From assembly GCF_001183605.1 (NCBI RefSeq), contig NZ_LFXJ01000002.1, positions 312,501 to 376,500 on the forward strand: a stretch of DNA of 64,000 bases. The letters run 5' to 3'. The stretch comes from Lysinibacillus xylanilyticus (GTDB lineage Bacteria > Bacillota > Bacilli > Bacillales_A > Planococcaceae). The notes below the pieces were generated by a model, which saw only the letters and a program-made list of their open reading frames with translations, had not been told where the DNA came from and searched no databases. The position numbers and the translations under genes were made by a program. Below are positions 17,482 to 25,529 of this stretch, piece after piece. How positions within the stretch are numbered: position 1 is the first letter of the stretch; each line of letters begins with the position of its first letter.

Positions 17482-18257
17482 TTGAGGAGAAAGTCGCGAA
17501 GGAACTTGATTATTCGACGCAGCAAATTACTTCGAAGTTTACGGATTATACGTATACGGTAAATATCTATGTACCGAATGGAGAAGTACCGGTAGGAGGT
17601 TTTCCAGTTTTATACGTATTAGATGGCTCGTCTTATTTCCATCTTGTAAAGGAAGCGGTTCGCCTACAAAGTCGGAATGCACCTAAAACAGGAGTCTTAC
17701 CAGCCGTTGTTGTTGGCATTGGGCATGGTGCTGACATGCATGAACGACGATTTTTTGATTTTACAGGACAAGCCGAAACGTATAGTTATCCTGCAAGATT
17801 TAAAGGTAAGGGCCATGAGAAACATGGAGGAGCAGAGAACTTTAGTAGATTTTTAGAGGAGGAATTAAAGCCAAGTATTCAGGCTCAATTCCCTGTAAAT
17901 ATGCAGCATGAAGCACTGTTTGGGCATTCATTAGCAGGTTATTTTGTGCTGTGGCAATTATTCCATCATCAAGCAAGCTTCCAACGTTATATAGCGATTA
18001 GCCCTTCTATTTGGTGGAATGAGCATGAACTATTCAGTTATGCATCAAAATTTTTAAAAGAGCGTCCATTTGCTTACGAAAAATTATTCATCGGTGTGGG
18101 GGAGTTTGAAACCTTTATGGTGGATGATGCGCAACAAATTGCGAATAAATTACAGAAAATCATGGATATATCCTTCTATGAAGCGTCGGAGGAAAATCAT
18201 GCTTCAATCGTCCCAACTGTTATGAGTAGAGCAATACGTTTTGTGAACAAAAAATAA
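17478..18257 (+). CDS. Siderophore esterase, BesA/IroE-like alpha/beta hydrolase
   Basis: The 259-residue cytoplasmic hydrolase has nucleophile Ser151 in GHSLAG and a likely catalytic His241 in ENHASIVPT, the layout of the esterase D/BesA family. BesA cleaves ferric bacillibactin after import so that iron can be released. Its ATGA overlap with the ATPase gene and iron-controlled context make the same job likely here. The exact siderophore is inferred. The operon ends with the terminator just downstream. Confidence 0.87.
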   Translation: MIEEKVAKELDYSTQQITSKFTDYTYTVNIYVPNGEVPVGGFPVLYVLDGSSYFHLVKEAVRLQSRNAPKTGVLPAVVVGIGHGADMHERRFFDFTGQAETYSYPARFKGKGHEKHGGAENFSRFLEEELKPSIQAQFPVNMQHEALFGHSLAGYFVLWQLFHHQASFQRYIAISPSIWWNEHELFSYASKFLKERPFAYEKLFIGVGEFETFMVDDAQQIANKLQKIMDISFYEASEENHASIVPTVMSRAIRFVNKK

Positions 18258-18265
18258 ACAGAAGT

Positions 18266-18298
18266 AACCGCATTATTTTATGGTAATGCGGTTTATTT
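18266..18298 (+). terminator. Rho-independent terminator ending the siderophore operon
   Basis: A perfect 10-bp stem AACCGCATTA/TAATGCGGTT with an 8-base loop is followed by TATTT. Confidence 0.82.
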
Positions 18299-18364
18299 GT
18301 GATTAAAAGTACATTGTATTGTATTTTAAATTAAAGGGAGTTTTTGATAATTGAACTTTATTTT

Positions 18365-18550
18365 GGCTCATTACCAAAAGTTGTGGATGTCATTTCTTAA
18401 AACGTATGCCATGCATATAAGTTGATTGGAGTGGAGACTGGGCGACTCTTTGGGGATCAGCAATAGAGGAACGAAGGCTAAAACCATCACGTCCTGTGAT
18501 AACGCCTTCGTGACCAACATCGTGTTGGCCCGAGACCCTGGAGCGAGCAA
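18365..18550 (+). repeat. Dispersed repeat, class 1, with intact hairpin core
   Basis: It opens GGCTCATTACC and carries GACTGGGCGACTCTTTGGGG. The two-stem core spans 18471-18511: outer ACGAAGGC/GCCTTCGT and inner ATCAC-GTCCT-GTGAT. CCAACATCGTGTTGG follows as a second small hairpin. It lacks the 3' module found at 33643-33939. It fills most of the 18.30-18.70 kb gap. Confidence 0.88.
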
Positions 18551-18699
18551 ACGATTATTCATCCGTTAAAGTCGTTGGTTAAATTTGTGATGAGGTCTAT
18601 AAAATAATAGTTCGTATAAATTTTTCGGAATACTCTGTAACAATTTATTCGATACATTCGTTTCATAGGAAATAACTATGACTTGTAGGGAGTGTAGTA

Positions 18700-19182
18700 A
18701 TGAGGCGATGGGTACTTATGATAACAGTGTGGTTATTGTTGGTGGGCTGTACAATGAATGAGAAGACAGTTGCTCTGCCAAATAATTTACCTGACTTTGT
18801 GCAAGAAAGTGACTTTAAATCAATTGATTGGGACAAAAAGGCAGTAGAATTTGGAGACAGAGGTATTGTCGGTAATGCAAATAAATCAGGTGTTATCGGG
18901 GCCAATATGCCAAGTTTAAACACACAAAAATGGATGTGGCATCTTTGGGGAATTGAAGAAGGTCGTGATAGCAAGTTAACCATTGTCGGGTATCATAAAG
19001 AATCTAAAACAGTGCATCCTATCTTAGTAGATGGTTGGACTATAGGGCTTGATGGACCTGTTAATGGTGCAGATGCTCATACACCTTCAAGTGTAAAGAT
19101 ACCAAAACCCGGTGAATGGGCAATTTTACTGTATATTAATGAAAGTTACTTTGATACGTTAATTTACGATATAAATGAATAG
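18700..19182 (+). CDS. DUF4871-type lipoprotein
   Basis: The protein has 160 residues with an N-terminal signal peptide and lipobox LLVGC, so Cys17 would be lipidated and the protein held on the outer face of the membrane. The mature part has DRGIVGNANKSGVIGANMPS, MWHLWGIEEG and GEWAILLYINESYFDTLIYD, matching the DUF4871 pattern of Bacillus YhfM-like lipoproteins. Function is unknown. TAGGGAGTG precedes ATG 18700. It is monocistronic, with a strong terminator downstream. Confidence 0.75.
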   Translation: MRRWVLMITVWLLLVGCTMNEKTVALPNNLPDFVQESDFKSIDWDKKAVEFGDRGIVGNANKSGVIGANMPSLNTQKWMWHLWGIEEGRDSKLTIVGYHKESKTVHPILVDGWTIGLDGPVNGADAHTPSSVKIPKPGEWAILLYINESYFDTLIYDINE

Positions 19183-19204
19183 AGAGTGAATAATTCACAC
19201 AATG

Positions 19205-19248
19205 ACCCTCGTTTTGTAAGATGAAATTCTTACAAAATGAGGGTTTTG
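19205..19248 (+). terminator. Strong Rho-independent terminator
   Basis: A 17-bp stem with one wobble pair joins ACCCTCGTTTTGTAAGA to TCTTACAAAATGAGGGT, followed by TTT. Confidence 0.88.
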
Positions 19249-19331
19249 CATAGAAGAATTAATGCGAATGGCGACAAAAATATAAAATTGGTAATATAAA
19301 AAGTAAGAAAATAGAAATGGAGGAGAGCTAC

Positions 19332-19844
19332 ATGACCGACTTACGATATCCAATTGGACAATTTCAATTTCCAGAAGTAGTTACAGCACAGCAAGTACAG
19401 GAATGGATGAAGGATATTCGTCAATTACCTAAACAAATAGCAGAGGCACTTAATGGTGCGAGTGAACAAGCATTAAAAAAATCCTACCGAGAAAATGGTT
19501 GGACGGTTACGCAGCTTGTCCACCATATTGCAGATAGTCATATGAATAGCTTTATCCGTTTTAAGCTAGCTTTGACAGAGGACGCTCCAACGATTAAGCC
19601 TTACAATGAGGAAGAATGGGCAAAGCTCCCGGGTTCAAAAATGCCTGTCTCAACATCATATAAAATGATTGAGGGCTTACATGAACGTTGGGTTTATTTG
19701 CTGAAAAGCTTAACAGAAGAGCAATTACAGCGAGCGTTTCATCATCCGGATTCAGGGTTAATGACTCTTGAAAAAGCCTTAGCTTTATATGCTTGGCATG
19801 GGAAGCATCACCTTGCACATATTCAGATTGCTTTGGCGAAATAA
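19332..19844 (+). CDS. YfiT-type DinB protein, putative bacillithiol transferase or metal-dependent hydrolase
   Basis: This 170-residue protein belongs to the YfiT/BstA subgroup of the DinB-like superfamily. It has RYPIGQF at the N-terminus, WTVTQLVHHIADSHMN with the first metal His, and WHGKHHLAH at the C-terminus with two more. Relatives add bacillithiol to electrophiles or act as metal-dependent hydrolases. ATG 19332 follows GGAGGAG; the frame from 19317 is rejected. It agrees with FosB elsewhere in the window in suggesting a bacillithiol-making host. Confidence 0.87.
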   Translation: MTDLRYPIGQFQFPEVVTAQQVQEWMKDIRQLPKQIAEALNGASEQALKKSYRENGWTVTQLVHHIADSHMNSFIRFKLALTEDAPTIKPYNEEEWAKLPGSKMPVSTSYKMIEGLHERWVYLLKSLTEEQLQRAFHHPDSGLMTLEKALALYAWHGKHHLAHIQIALAK

Positions 19845-19864
19845 AGGCTATAATTTTTGTATCT

Positions 19865-19904
19865 AAAAATAGGCGATTTCTTGATTTGAAGAAAATCGCC
19901 TATT
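19865..19904. terminator. Bidirectional terminator between converging genes
   Basis: AATAGGCGATTTCTT pairs with AAGAAAATCGCCTATT. The better T-run (TTTTTAG) lies on the minus strand, so it serves chiefly the minus-strand exosporium-type gene. Confidence 0.75.
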
Positions 19905-19992
19905 ATACACTTAAATTAATTTTGAGTGTTTTAAAATTTTGAACGGGTGATGATACTGTAAGCTAACCTTTTATCTAATTCAATAGTATCTC

Positions 19993-20595
19993 TTATACAA
20001 TATTGATTCCTGCGCTTGCGTTACCTTCGACAGCAGCAACAATCCCTGAGGAAGTAATGGAGAACACCATTAATAAACGATCACCAGCAGCTACTGACAC
20101 TGGTGTAACGTTTCTAGTACCAAATGTAATAGTACCTACTGCTATTGTTGACAGAGCAGGAGCTAAATCAACAAATGCATCTGTAGGACTGAAAACATTA
20201 CTTCCCGCAACCGCGCGGTAAATTTGTGCTCTGACTGTTGTTGTTCCTGTAAGGGTTACAGCAACTGTTGCAGACAAAGATGCAGAAATAGATGTAATAG
20301 TACCATCACGTGGAACTGAAAAGGCTTCCGTTCCTGTAACAGCTGTTAAATCTATATTTGTGCCAGTAAGAGTTACCCCTGGAATAGAAGTACCGAATCC
20401 TACCAAACTTACTGTACCGATCGCACCGCCAAGAACTGATGTTAAAATAACAGGCACAATTCCTGATGAGAATGGGATAATGGAGCCTGTTGCTGGTGGA
20501 GTAGTAATACATGCAGCGTCTATAGCTTCAAAAGGACCAAGCGCATGACACTCATTTTGATTATTAGAGCCGCACATTGAATTATTCATACACAT
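19993..20595 (-). CDS. Exosporium protein with BclB C-terminal domain
   Basis: This 200-residue protein has a short Cys-containing head (MCMNNSMCGSNNQNECHALG) and then the BclB-type domain beginning GSIIPFSSGIVPVILTS, with the characteristic GTVSLVGFG and Ala/Val/Thr-rich beta repeats to the end. In Bacillus the domain lies at the tip of exosporium collagen-like glycoproteins; here the Gly-X-Y collagen stalk is absent. ATG 20595 follows AAAGGGGGTG, so the longer frame from 20616 is rejected. The neighbours at 20846-24889 are also candidate spore-surface genes. Confidence 0.83.
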   Translation of the reverse strand: MCMNNSMCGSNNQNECHALGPFEAIDAACITTPPATGSIIPFSSGIVPVILTSVLGGAIGTVSLVGFGTSIPGVTLTGTNIDLTAVTGTEAFSVPRDGTITSISASLSATVAVTLTGTTTVRAQIYRAVAGSNVFSPTDAFVDLAPALSTIAVGTITFGTRNVTPVSVAAGDRLLMVFSITSSGIVAAVEGNASAGINIV

Positions 20596-20757
20596 TTTTA
20601 CACCCCCTTTCTCCATTATTCTATTCAGCTAAGATTAGGGGGAAAGGGCAGTTATCTAAATCGTAATTTATATATGTGGAATTTTTGAAGCTTCTATAGA
20701 AAGGCTTTGGCATTTTAAGGCTACTAACTGATGGGACTTATTTTTTCAATCGAACAT

Positions 20758-20793
20758 AAAAAAGTCCAATATGTATTTTCATACTTATTGGAC
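20758..20793 (-). terminator. Rho-independent terminator (minus strand)
   Basis: GTCCAATATGTAT and ATACTTATTGGAC pair with one mismatch; the minus strand continues into TTTTTT. It ends transcription of the coiled-coil repeat gene. Confidence 0.72.
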
Positions 20794-20845
20794 GTATTCA
20801 TCATATAATCGTATAAATCTATGCACTGTACACCGCAGTTTTAAA

Positions 20846-22126
20846 CTAACTCCATTTTCGAAAGAAATTGAAAAATAAAGAGCCTTTCTCTTTTTTATGA
20901 CCTTCTTCGGCGGATTCTTCTTTTTGCTCAGGTTGCTTGTTTGTCTCTTCAATTGGTGTATGGGTTTCATACACTTCCTCTGAAGTAGGTTCAAAAATCT
21001 CGAATTCATCACTTTTTAAAATAGAGGAGTTATTTACGTCCCCCTGCTCATTAACCACCTTAGCTGCTTCAAGAATGACGGGCGCATTAACAGTATCAGC
21101 TGCTTCAGGAATGACGGGCGCATTAACAGTATCAGCTGCTTCGGGAATGACAGGTGCATTAACAGTATCAGCGGATTCAAGAATGACAGGTGTATTGACA
21201 GTATCAGATGCTTCAAGAATGGCGGGTGTATGGATAGGTTCATTAACTACTTCAGAAGTTACAGGAGTGGAAGGTTCATTTGCTATTACAGAGCTCATTC
21301 CATCTAAAGTGACAGTGTTATTAATATCTTCGGATTCTCTATAATTAGCTGAGCCTTCCGAATTAAGGTCATTGTCAGTGGAATTATGGATCTCGGCGTT
21401 CGGTAAAGTATTAGATTCATAAACACTAATTGGAATTTCCTGTGCATTGGTAGTGTTTTTAAAATGGAAGGTGGATTCTGTAGTAGTATTTCTATATAAA
21501 CCATTATATATTTGGCTTGGATGAGTATTTTTTGATTGAAAATATTGTTGATTAAAATGGCGATCTTCGGGTACATTTCTTTGATTTCCATTGTGAGTAG
21601 AAGGTATACCGTTATTTACATCTAATTGCGCATTTCTTGCTTTACCTGCCAGACTTTGTAACATTTTATAAGATGGTTGTTTTAATGCAACCGCCGATTG
21701 ACTTGTTGTCTGTGTAATGATCGGGTCGCTTTGTACACCGTTAGCAATAGATTTAGATGTGTTTTCAGTTTTAGGTGTAGTGGTTGGAGCTTCAGTATTT
21801 TCAATCGTGAGTAATTTGTTTAAAACCTTTAGTATTTCTAGGTTCATTTCCTCAATCATTTGATTCAGAGACTCAATTTGTGCCGATAGCAGTTTTATCT
21901 GCTCCTCATAGCCATTGATTTGTGAATTTTGCTTATCATCAATTGTTTCAGTTAGCCCTTCTAAAAGTTCCATTTGCGTTTTAATCCCGTCAAAGTCCAT
22001 TTTCATAAATAGATAATCTTCAATTGAAGTTCCCGTTTTTAATGAAGCTAACGTGTCCTTGTAGGCTTCTAATTTTTGCTTCCACTTTTCAATGTCTTGA
22101 GTGCAGTACAATTTCGAATCTTCCAT
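20846..22126 (-). CDS. Coiled-coil protein with 12-residue Val/Pro/Glu repeats
   Basis: This 426-residue protein is not a named family. Residues 1-105 are predicted coiled coil (KWKQKLEAYKDTLASL, LLSAQIESLNQMIEEMN). A Thr/Asn/Gln-rich low-complexity middle follows. At about 305-365 there are five tandem 12-residue repeats of the form ADTVNAPVIPEA. The end is Glu/Lys-rich and finishes FFNFFRKWS. AAGGGGTG precedes ATG 22126. No signal peptide or membrane span is seen. Position between exosporium-type genes suggests a spore-surface structural role, which is an inference. Confidence 0.72.
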   Translation of the reverse strand: MEDSKLYCTQDIEKWKQKLEAYKDTLASLKTGTSIEDYLFMKMDFDGIKTQMELLEGLTETIDDKQNSQINGYEEQIKLLSAQIESLNQMIEEMNLEILKVLNKLLTIENTEAPTTTPKTENTSKSIANGVQSDPIITQTTSQSAVALKQPSYKMLQSLAGKARNAQLDVNNGIPSTHNGNQRNVPEDRHFNQQYFQSKNTHPSQIYNGLYRNTTTESTFHFKNTTNAQEIPISVYESNTLPNAEIHNSTDNDLNSEGSANYRESEDINNTVTLDGMSSVIANEPSTPVTSEVVNEPIHTPAILEASDTVNTPVILESADTVNAPVIPEAADTVNAPVIPEAADTVNAPVILEAAKVVNEQGDVNNSSILKSDEFEIFEPTSEEVYETHTPIEETNKQPEQKEESAEEGHKKEKGSLFFNFFRKWS

Positions 22127-22269
22127 TGCATTTCACCCCTTTCAGTCCATTAATATTTTATTAAAAATATTTACTTTCTGTTACAAATATACCGGTCCTT
22201 TCAAATATTTTAGTTTCTCCTTAAGAAGAGGATATGTAAGCAAAAACGATACATATTGATACTTAAGTA

Positions 22270-22347
22270 TTTTAACTTCTTTCAGCAATTATTTTCTGTA
22301 GCGAAAACGAAGCGGCAGCTACAATTATGCCGAGACATAATTGATTA
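22270..22347 (+). repeat. Class-2 dispersed repeat, short form
   Basis: TTTTAACTTCTTTCAGC starts the element, GCGAAAACGAAGCGGCAGC is its middle, and CAATTATGCC-GAGA-CATAATTG with TTGATTA ends it. The 22127-22445 gap holds this element and otherwise only the ribosome site of the next gene. Confidence 0.8.
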
Positions 22348-22445
22348 ATAAAAATCAGAACAAATTACTTTTTAGCCCATGCACTTTTAGTCAGAAAACA
22401 TAAGATACAAACGAAAGGTAAAAAAAATATGGAGGTGTCAAAAGG

Positions 22446-23084
22446 ATGCAAGATAATATGCCATCCCAGGCGCAGGAACAAATTTGTATAAACGTCGATA
22501 AGGTGTTTGACTGGATTGTAAAGGAAGCTACGTTTGAGTTTTCCCCTACTGGCCCAATTGCTTTTCCAGGAGTAACAGCAACGACTGATTTAACTGGTGC
22601 AATGGTTACATGTAATGTAGTTCCAAGAGCAACTAATCCTATTGTTATTTTGAACCGTGAGAATCGTCAATTCACTATTGATGGTGCAACGGTATGTCTT
22701 CAAAATCTGACTATTCAAAAGAACTTTACTGTTACGTTAGTTGTTACTTTACCAAATGGTACTAAGTTTACAAGCAATCCTATTACAATTTCACGTTGTG
22801 AACAAGTTACATTATGCGCGCCGAAAGGGACAGATGTAGAAATTTTATTCACAGATTTAGATTGTTTCGTTTGTTCAACAGGAACTCTAACTGCTGGAGA
22901 AGGCACAATTACGTTTACTGCATTAACAGTTACTATATCAGTTTGCCAAAGTATTCAATCTACATTCCCAGTTACTGTGGAATTCTTAGCGACTTTCTGC
23001 GAGCCAAGAGCAGAATTACCGTTTGCATGTCCGGGTGTAGTTCGCCCAGCGCAATGCCCAGCTGTATTCCCACCTGTCGGCTAA
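22446..23084 (+). CDS. Cys-containing beta-rich protein, candidate spore-surface component
   Basis: The protein has 212 residues and no signal peptide or TM segment. It begins MQDNMPSQAQEQICINVDKV, then alternates Val/Thr/Ile strands with about ten Cys residues (ISRCEQVTLCAPKG, DCFVCSTGT, FCEPRAELPFACPG), and ends with a Pro-rich tail. Disulfide-bonded beta proteins of this kind occur in the coat, exosporium and appendages of spore formers, but I do not recognise the family. ATG 22446 follows GGAGGTG. It is monocistronic, upstream of a three-gene operon. Confidence 0.72.
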   Translation: MQDNMPSQAQEQICINVDKVFDWIVKEATFEFSPTGPIAFPGVTATTDLTGAMVTCNVVPRATNPIVILNRENRQFTIDGATVCLQNLTIQKNFTVTLVVTLPNGTKFTSNPITISRCEQVTLCAPKGTDVEILFTDLDCFVCSTGTLTAGEGTITFTALTVTISVCQSIQSTFPVTVEFLATFCEPRAELPFACPGVVRPAQCPAVFPPVG

Positions 23085-23206
23085 TGGTACTAACACATAG
23101 AAGAAAATCATATTGTAAAGAGAGGATAATCCTCTCTTTTTTTTTATGAAAGGATTTCAGACAGTGAGTTGATTAATTTAATACTATTGGCAAGGGGGTA
23201 CTAATT

Positions 23207-23773
23207 ATGACTACTCGTATCGGTCATGTAGAAGAAAAGATAAATGAACTTAAAAAACAAACGGATTTTTATGTTCATGAAATAAAAAAAACGGTTGAGG
23301 AGCTTATTATTCCGGATAGTGTCAACATCATTAGTTATTTCACATCCTCGTTCAATATTTCTTATAATCCTGATGAGGAGAGCTTATGCTTGGGCTCTTA
23401 TCATATTCGTAATATAGGTAATCAGCCTATAACAAATCCGTATCTATGTATAAAACTGCCTGAAGACTCTCCATTCTCTTTCTCTGGAAGGTATGTCTAC
23501 GAACATTTCGCACCAAAATTAAAAGGAAACAGTAGCTGGGAGCGAATCAATGATCAATCAAGCAAGGAGGAATTCTGGCTTAGACCTATAGGAAAAACAA
23601 CGTTAGAGCCAAACGAAACACTATCATTCCCTAACTTTCAAATCAAATGGGGTCATAATTTTTCTTATTCAGGAAGTATCATGGGTTTTACATATTGTGA
23701 TCAGCTAAAAGATGGTGTCGTTGTCTTAAATCCTATTAATCTCAATGGAATTAGTCATACACAGGAGGATTAA
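23207..23773 (+). CDS. Hypothetical protein, first gene of a coiled-coil operon
   Basis: The 188-residue soluble protein has an N-terminal amphipathic helix (EEKINELKKQTDFYVHEIKK) followed by a beta-rich domain with YHIRNIGNQPITNPYLCIKLP and FPNFQIKWGHNFSYSG, reminiscent of an immunoglobulin-like strand domain. AAGGGGGT precedes ATG 23207. It overlaps nothing but is one base from the next gene, and the operon ends with a coiled-coil gene. No family is recognised. Confidence 0.7.
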   Translation: MTTRIGHVEEKINELKKQTDFYVHEIKKTVEELIIPDSVNIISYFTSSFNISYNPDEESLCLGSYHIRNIGNQPITNPYLCIKLPEDSPFSFSGRYVYEHFAPKLKGNSSWERINDQSSKEEFWLRPIGKTTLEPNETLSFPNFQIKWGHNFSYSGSIMGFTYCDQLKDGVVVLNPINLNGISHTQED

Positions 23774-23774
23774 A

Positions 23775-24071
23775 ATGAATGAGTCTGAAAATATAAATCA
23801 AAAAATTGATAGTGTTGTCCATCAACTAATAAAGGAACAGCTTACGAATCTATCTAACTCTAGTAATATGAAAAATAACAGCTTTGCTTATCTCGAAAAA
23901 GGCACATTGAATCTACTTATTGCCTATTTAATGTCAGGAGAAAAGAGCCAAACTGGAGAAATTGGTGATGAGGAAATAGAAATTAAGATTATTAAGCAAC
24001 TTGATGAGATGTTAGAGGATAGTAAGGAGCAATTTGAAGAAGTGATTAGTTTACTTAAAAAATTGTCGTGA
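23775..24071 (+). CDS. Hypothetical acidic helical protein
   Basis: This 98-residue protein is mostly helical (ENINQKIDSVVHQLIKEQLT; a C-terminal run of Glu/Lys/Leu), with no signal peptide. ATG 23775 follows CAGGAGG, so the frame start at 23745 inside the upstream gene is rejected. Its end overlaps the upstream frame of the coiled-coil gene. It is the second gene of a three-gene unit. No family is recognised. Confidence 0.68.
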   Translation: MNESENINQKIDSVVHQLIKEQLTNLSNSSNMKNNSFAYLEKGTLNLLIAYLMSGEKSQTGEIGDEEIEIKIIKQLDEMLEDSKEQFEEVISLLKKLS

Positions 24072-24085
24072 TAGGGGGTGCAAGT

Positions 24086-24889
24086 GTGGATAATGATATT
24101 GTTAAAAACAATGATCCTGTTCAGCTGCAGCAAATGATCATTTTTTTAAGAGCCGAATTAGCGAAATATAAAAATGAAGTTAAAAGGCTCAGAGATAGTG
24201 ATTATTATTCACTAGTACTGAGATTAGAGCGAGAAAATGTTCAATTAATGATACAGAAAAAGGATCTTTCGATGGAGCTTTTAAAGCAGAAGAGAGAACA
24301 TGAAAAAAAACTAAAAACTTACTATGAAGATATACAAGCAAGAGAAATCCAGAAGAAAAAACAACTTTCTTCGATAGAAGGGTTATTAAAAGAATTAGAA
24401 GAACTGCGTGCAAAAAATAAGCTAATAAAGGAAGCGTTAAAGTCTACTAAAGATGAAATTCTTTCTGTGAATTCAGATGCTAATTATAAGACTTTAGTAG
24501 ATAGCCTTGAAAATAAGTTGAATGTTTTTACAAAGGATATTAGCCAACAAATGAAGACTATAATTGAAGCCATTGAAGGATCTCGTTTAGAACAAGCTAA
24601 TTCAAACAATCTTAATAAGCAATTAGCCAAAGAAATAGAGTGGAAAAGCACTGAGATAGAAAAATTATCGGAAGGATTAGCGGATGTAAAAAAACATAAG
24701 TTTTCTTTGAGCGGAAAAGCGATAATGAATCCTGAGGTACTTACAAACTTAGATGCTCAAGTAAATAAAGTATTGGCTCAATCAATGGATTTTGAAAAGC
24801 AGTTGAATCATAAATTACGCTTGCTTGATGACTTGGAGCACAAATTAAACGAGTTAACTATAGAAATATATACTAATAAAACTGTATAA
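24086..24889 (+). CDS. Long coiled-coil protein
   Basis: The 267-residue protein is almost entirely coiled coil, rich in Lys, Glu and Leu (RLERENVQLMIQKKDLSMEL, LLKELEELRAKNKLIKEALK). GTG 24086 follows GGGGGTG at five bases; the earlier GTG 24068 has no ribosome site. It is the third gene of the operon at 23207-24889. Together with the spore-surface genes on either side it may be a structural protein, but no family is recognised. Confidence 0.7.
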   Translation: MDNDIVKNNDPVQLQQMIIFLRAELAKYKNEVKRLRDSDYYSLVLRLERENVQLMIQKKDLSMELLKQKREHEKKLKTYYEDIQAREIQKKKQLSSIEGLLKELEELRAKNKLIKEALKSTKDEILSVNSDANYKTLVDSLENKLNVFTKDISQQMKTIIEAIEGSRLEQANSNNLNKQLAKEIEWKSTEIEKLSEGLADVKKHKFSLSGKAIMNPEVLTNLDAQVNKVLAQSMDFEKQLNHKLRLLDDLEHKLNELTIEIYTNKTV

Positions 24890-24971
24890 AGTATGTTGTC
24901 GTGGAGGTTGTTTCAAAGTAAGAGGAAACAGCTTCTTTTTTATGTTATTAGGAGATTACCGTGGAATAAAC

Positions 24972-25008
24972 AAAAAAGATTTCGGCTAGGATTCCGAAAT
25001 CTTTTTTT
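24972..25008. terminator. Bidirectional terminator overlapping the end of bpsB
   Basis: AAAAAAGATTTCGG pairs with CCGAAATCTTTTTT, giving a strong stem with T-runs on both strands. The minus-strand gene 24986-25528 ends inside it, so its last codons form one arm. Confidence 0.85.
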
Positions 25009-25528
25009 GAAATACATGATTATAATTTGTAGCATCTCGCAATGCCTTTTCCTCAATTGGAATGCGTACGGACAGCATTGTCACATTTAAAAGTGTAAAG
25101 CAAAATGCTGTAAAATACGCTTGGAACATTAATGGCAGAAGAATAATTTCTAAACAAACTACAGCGTAATTAGGGTGTCGCATAAATGTGTAAGGGCCTT
25201 TTCGTACAACTTTGGCATCAGGCAATATGAGTATTTTTGTGTTCCAAAAAGACCCTAGTGAACGAATACACCAAATGCGTAATGCTTGAACGGCAATAAA
25301 TAGTAAGAACAATACCGGAAATAAAGGCGATAAACTTTTATGATTAGTAACTACTTCAATAATTAAAAATAAGAAAAAACCTACGTGTAAGGAAACCATA
25401 TATGGATAATGAGAGGAACCAACTTCATATGCCCCTTGTGAAAGTATCCATTTTTCATTACGTTTTGCAATGAAAACTTCTGTCAATCTTTGTAGAATGA
25501 CGAGGACTAAAATAATGTAAATAATCAT
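24986..25528 (-). CDS. bpsB: Isoprenylcysteine carboxyl methyltransferase family protein, BpsB-like
   Basis: The 180-residue membrane protein has about four TM helices and the ICMT/PEMT motifs GPYTFMRHPNYAVVCLEI (SAM-binding, RHPNY) and a C-terminal Glu-rich segment (RIPIEEKALRDATN). In B. subtilis the homologue YpbQ (BpsB) O-methylates the alkylpyrones made by BpsA. GGAGGGAG lies inside the end of the upstream gene, and ATG 25528 follows; only one base separates the two genes. The product role rests on this conserved pairing. Confidence 0.85.
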   Translation of the reverse strand: MIIYIILVLVILQRLTEVFIAKRNEKWILSQGAYEVGSSHYPYMVSLHVGFFLFLIIEVVTNHKSLSPLFPVLFLLFIAVQALRIWCIRSLGSFWNTKILILPDAKVVRKGPYTFMRHPNYAVVCLEIILLPLMFQAYFTAFCFTLLNVTMLSVRIPIEEKALRDATNYNHVFQKKISES

Positions 25529-25529
25529 G

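Noticed and set aside
21034..21344. Alternative-frame ORFs over the 12-residue repeats
   Set aside because: They are by-products of the 36-bp tandem repeats within the coiled-coil gene.
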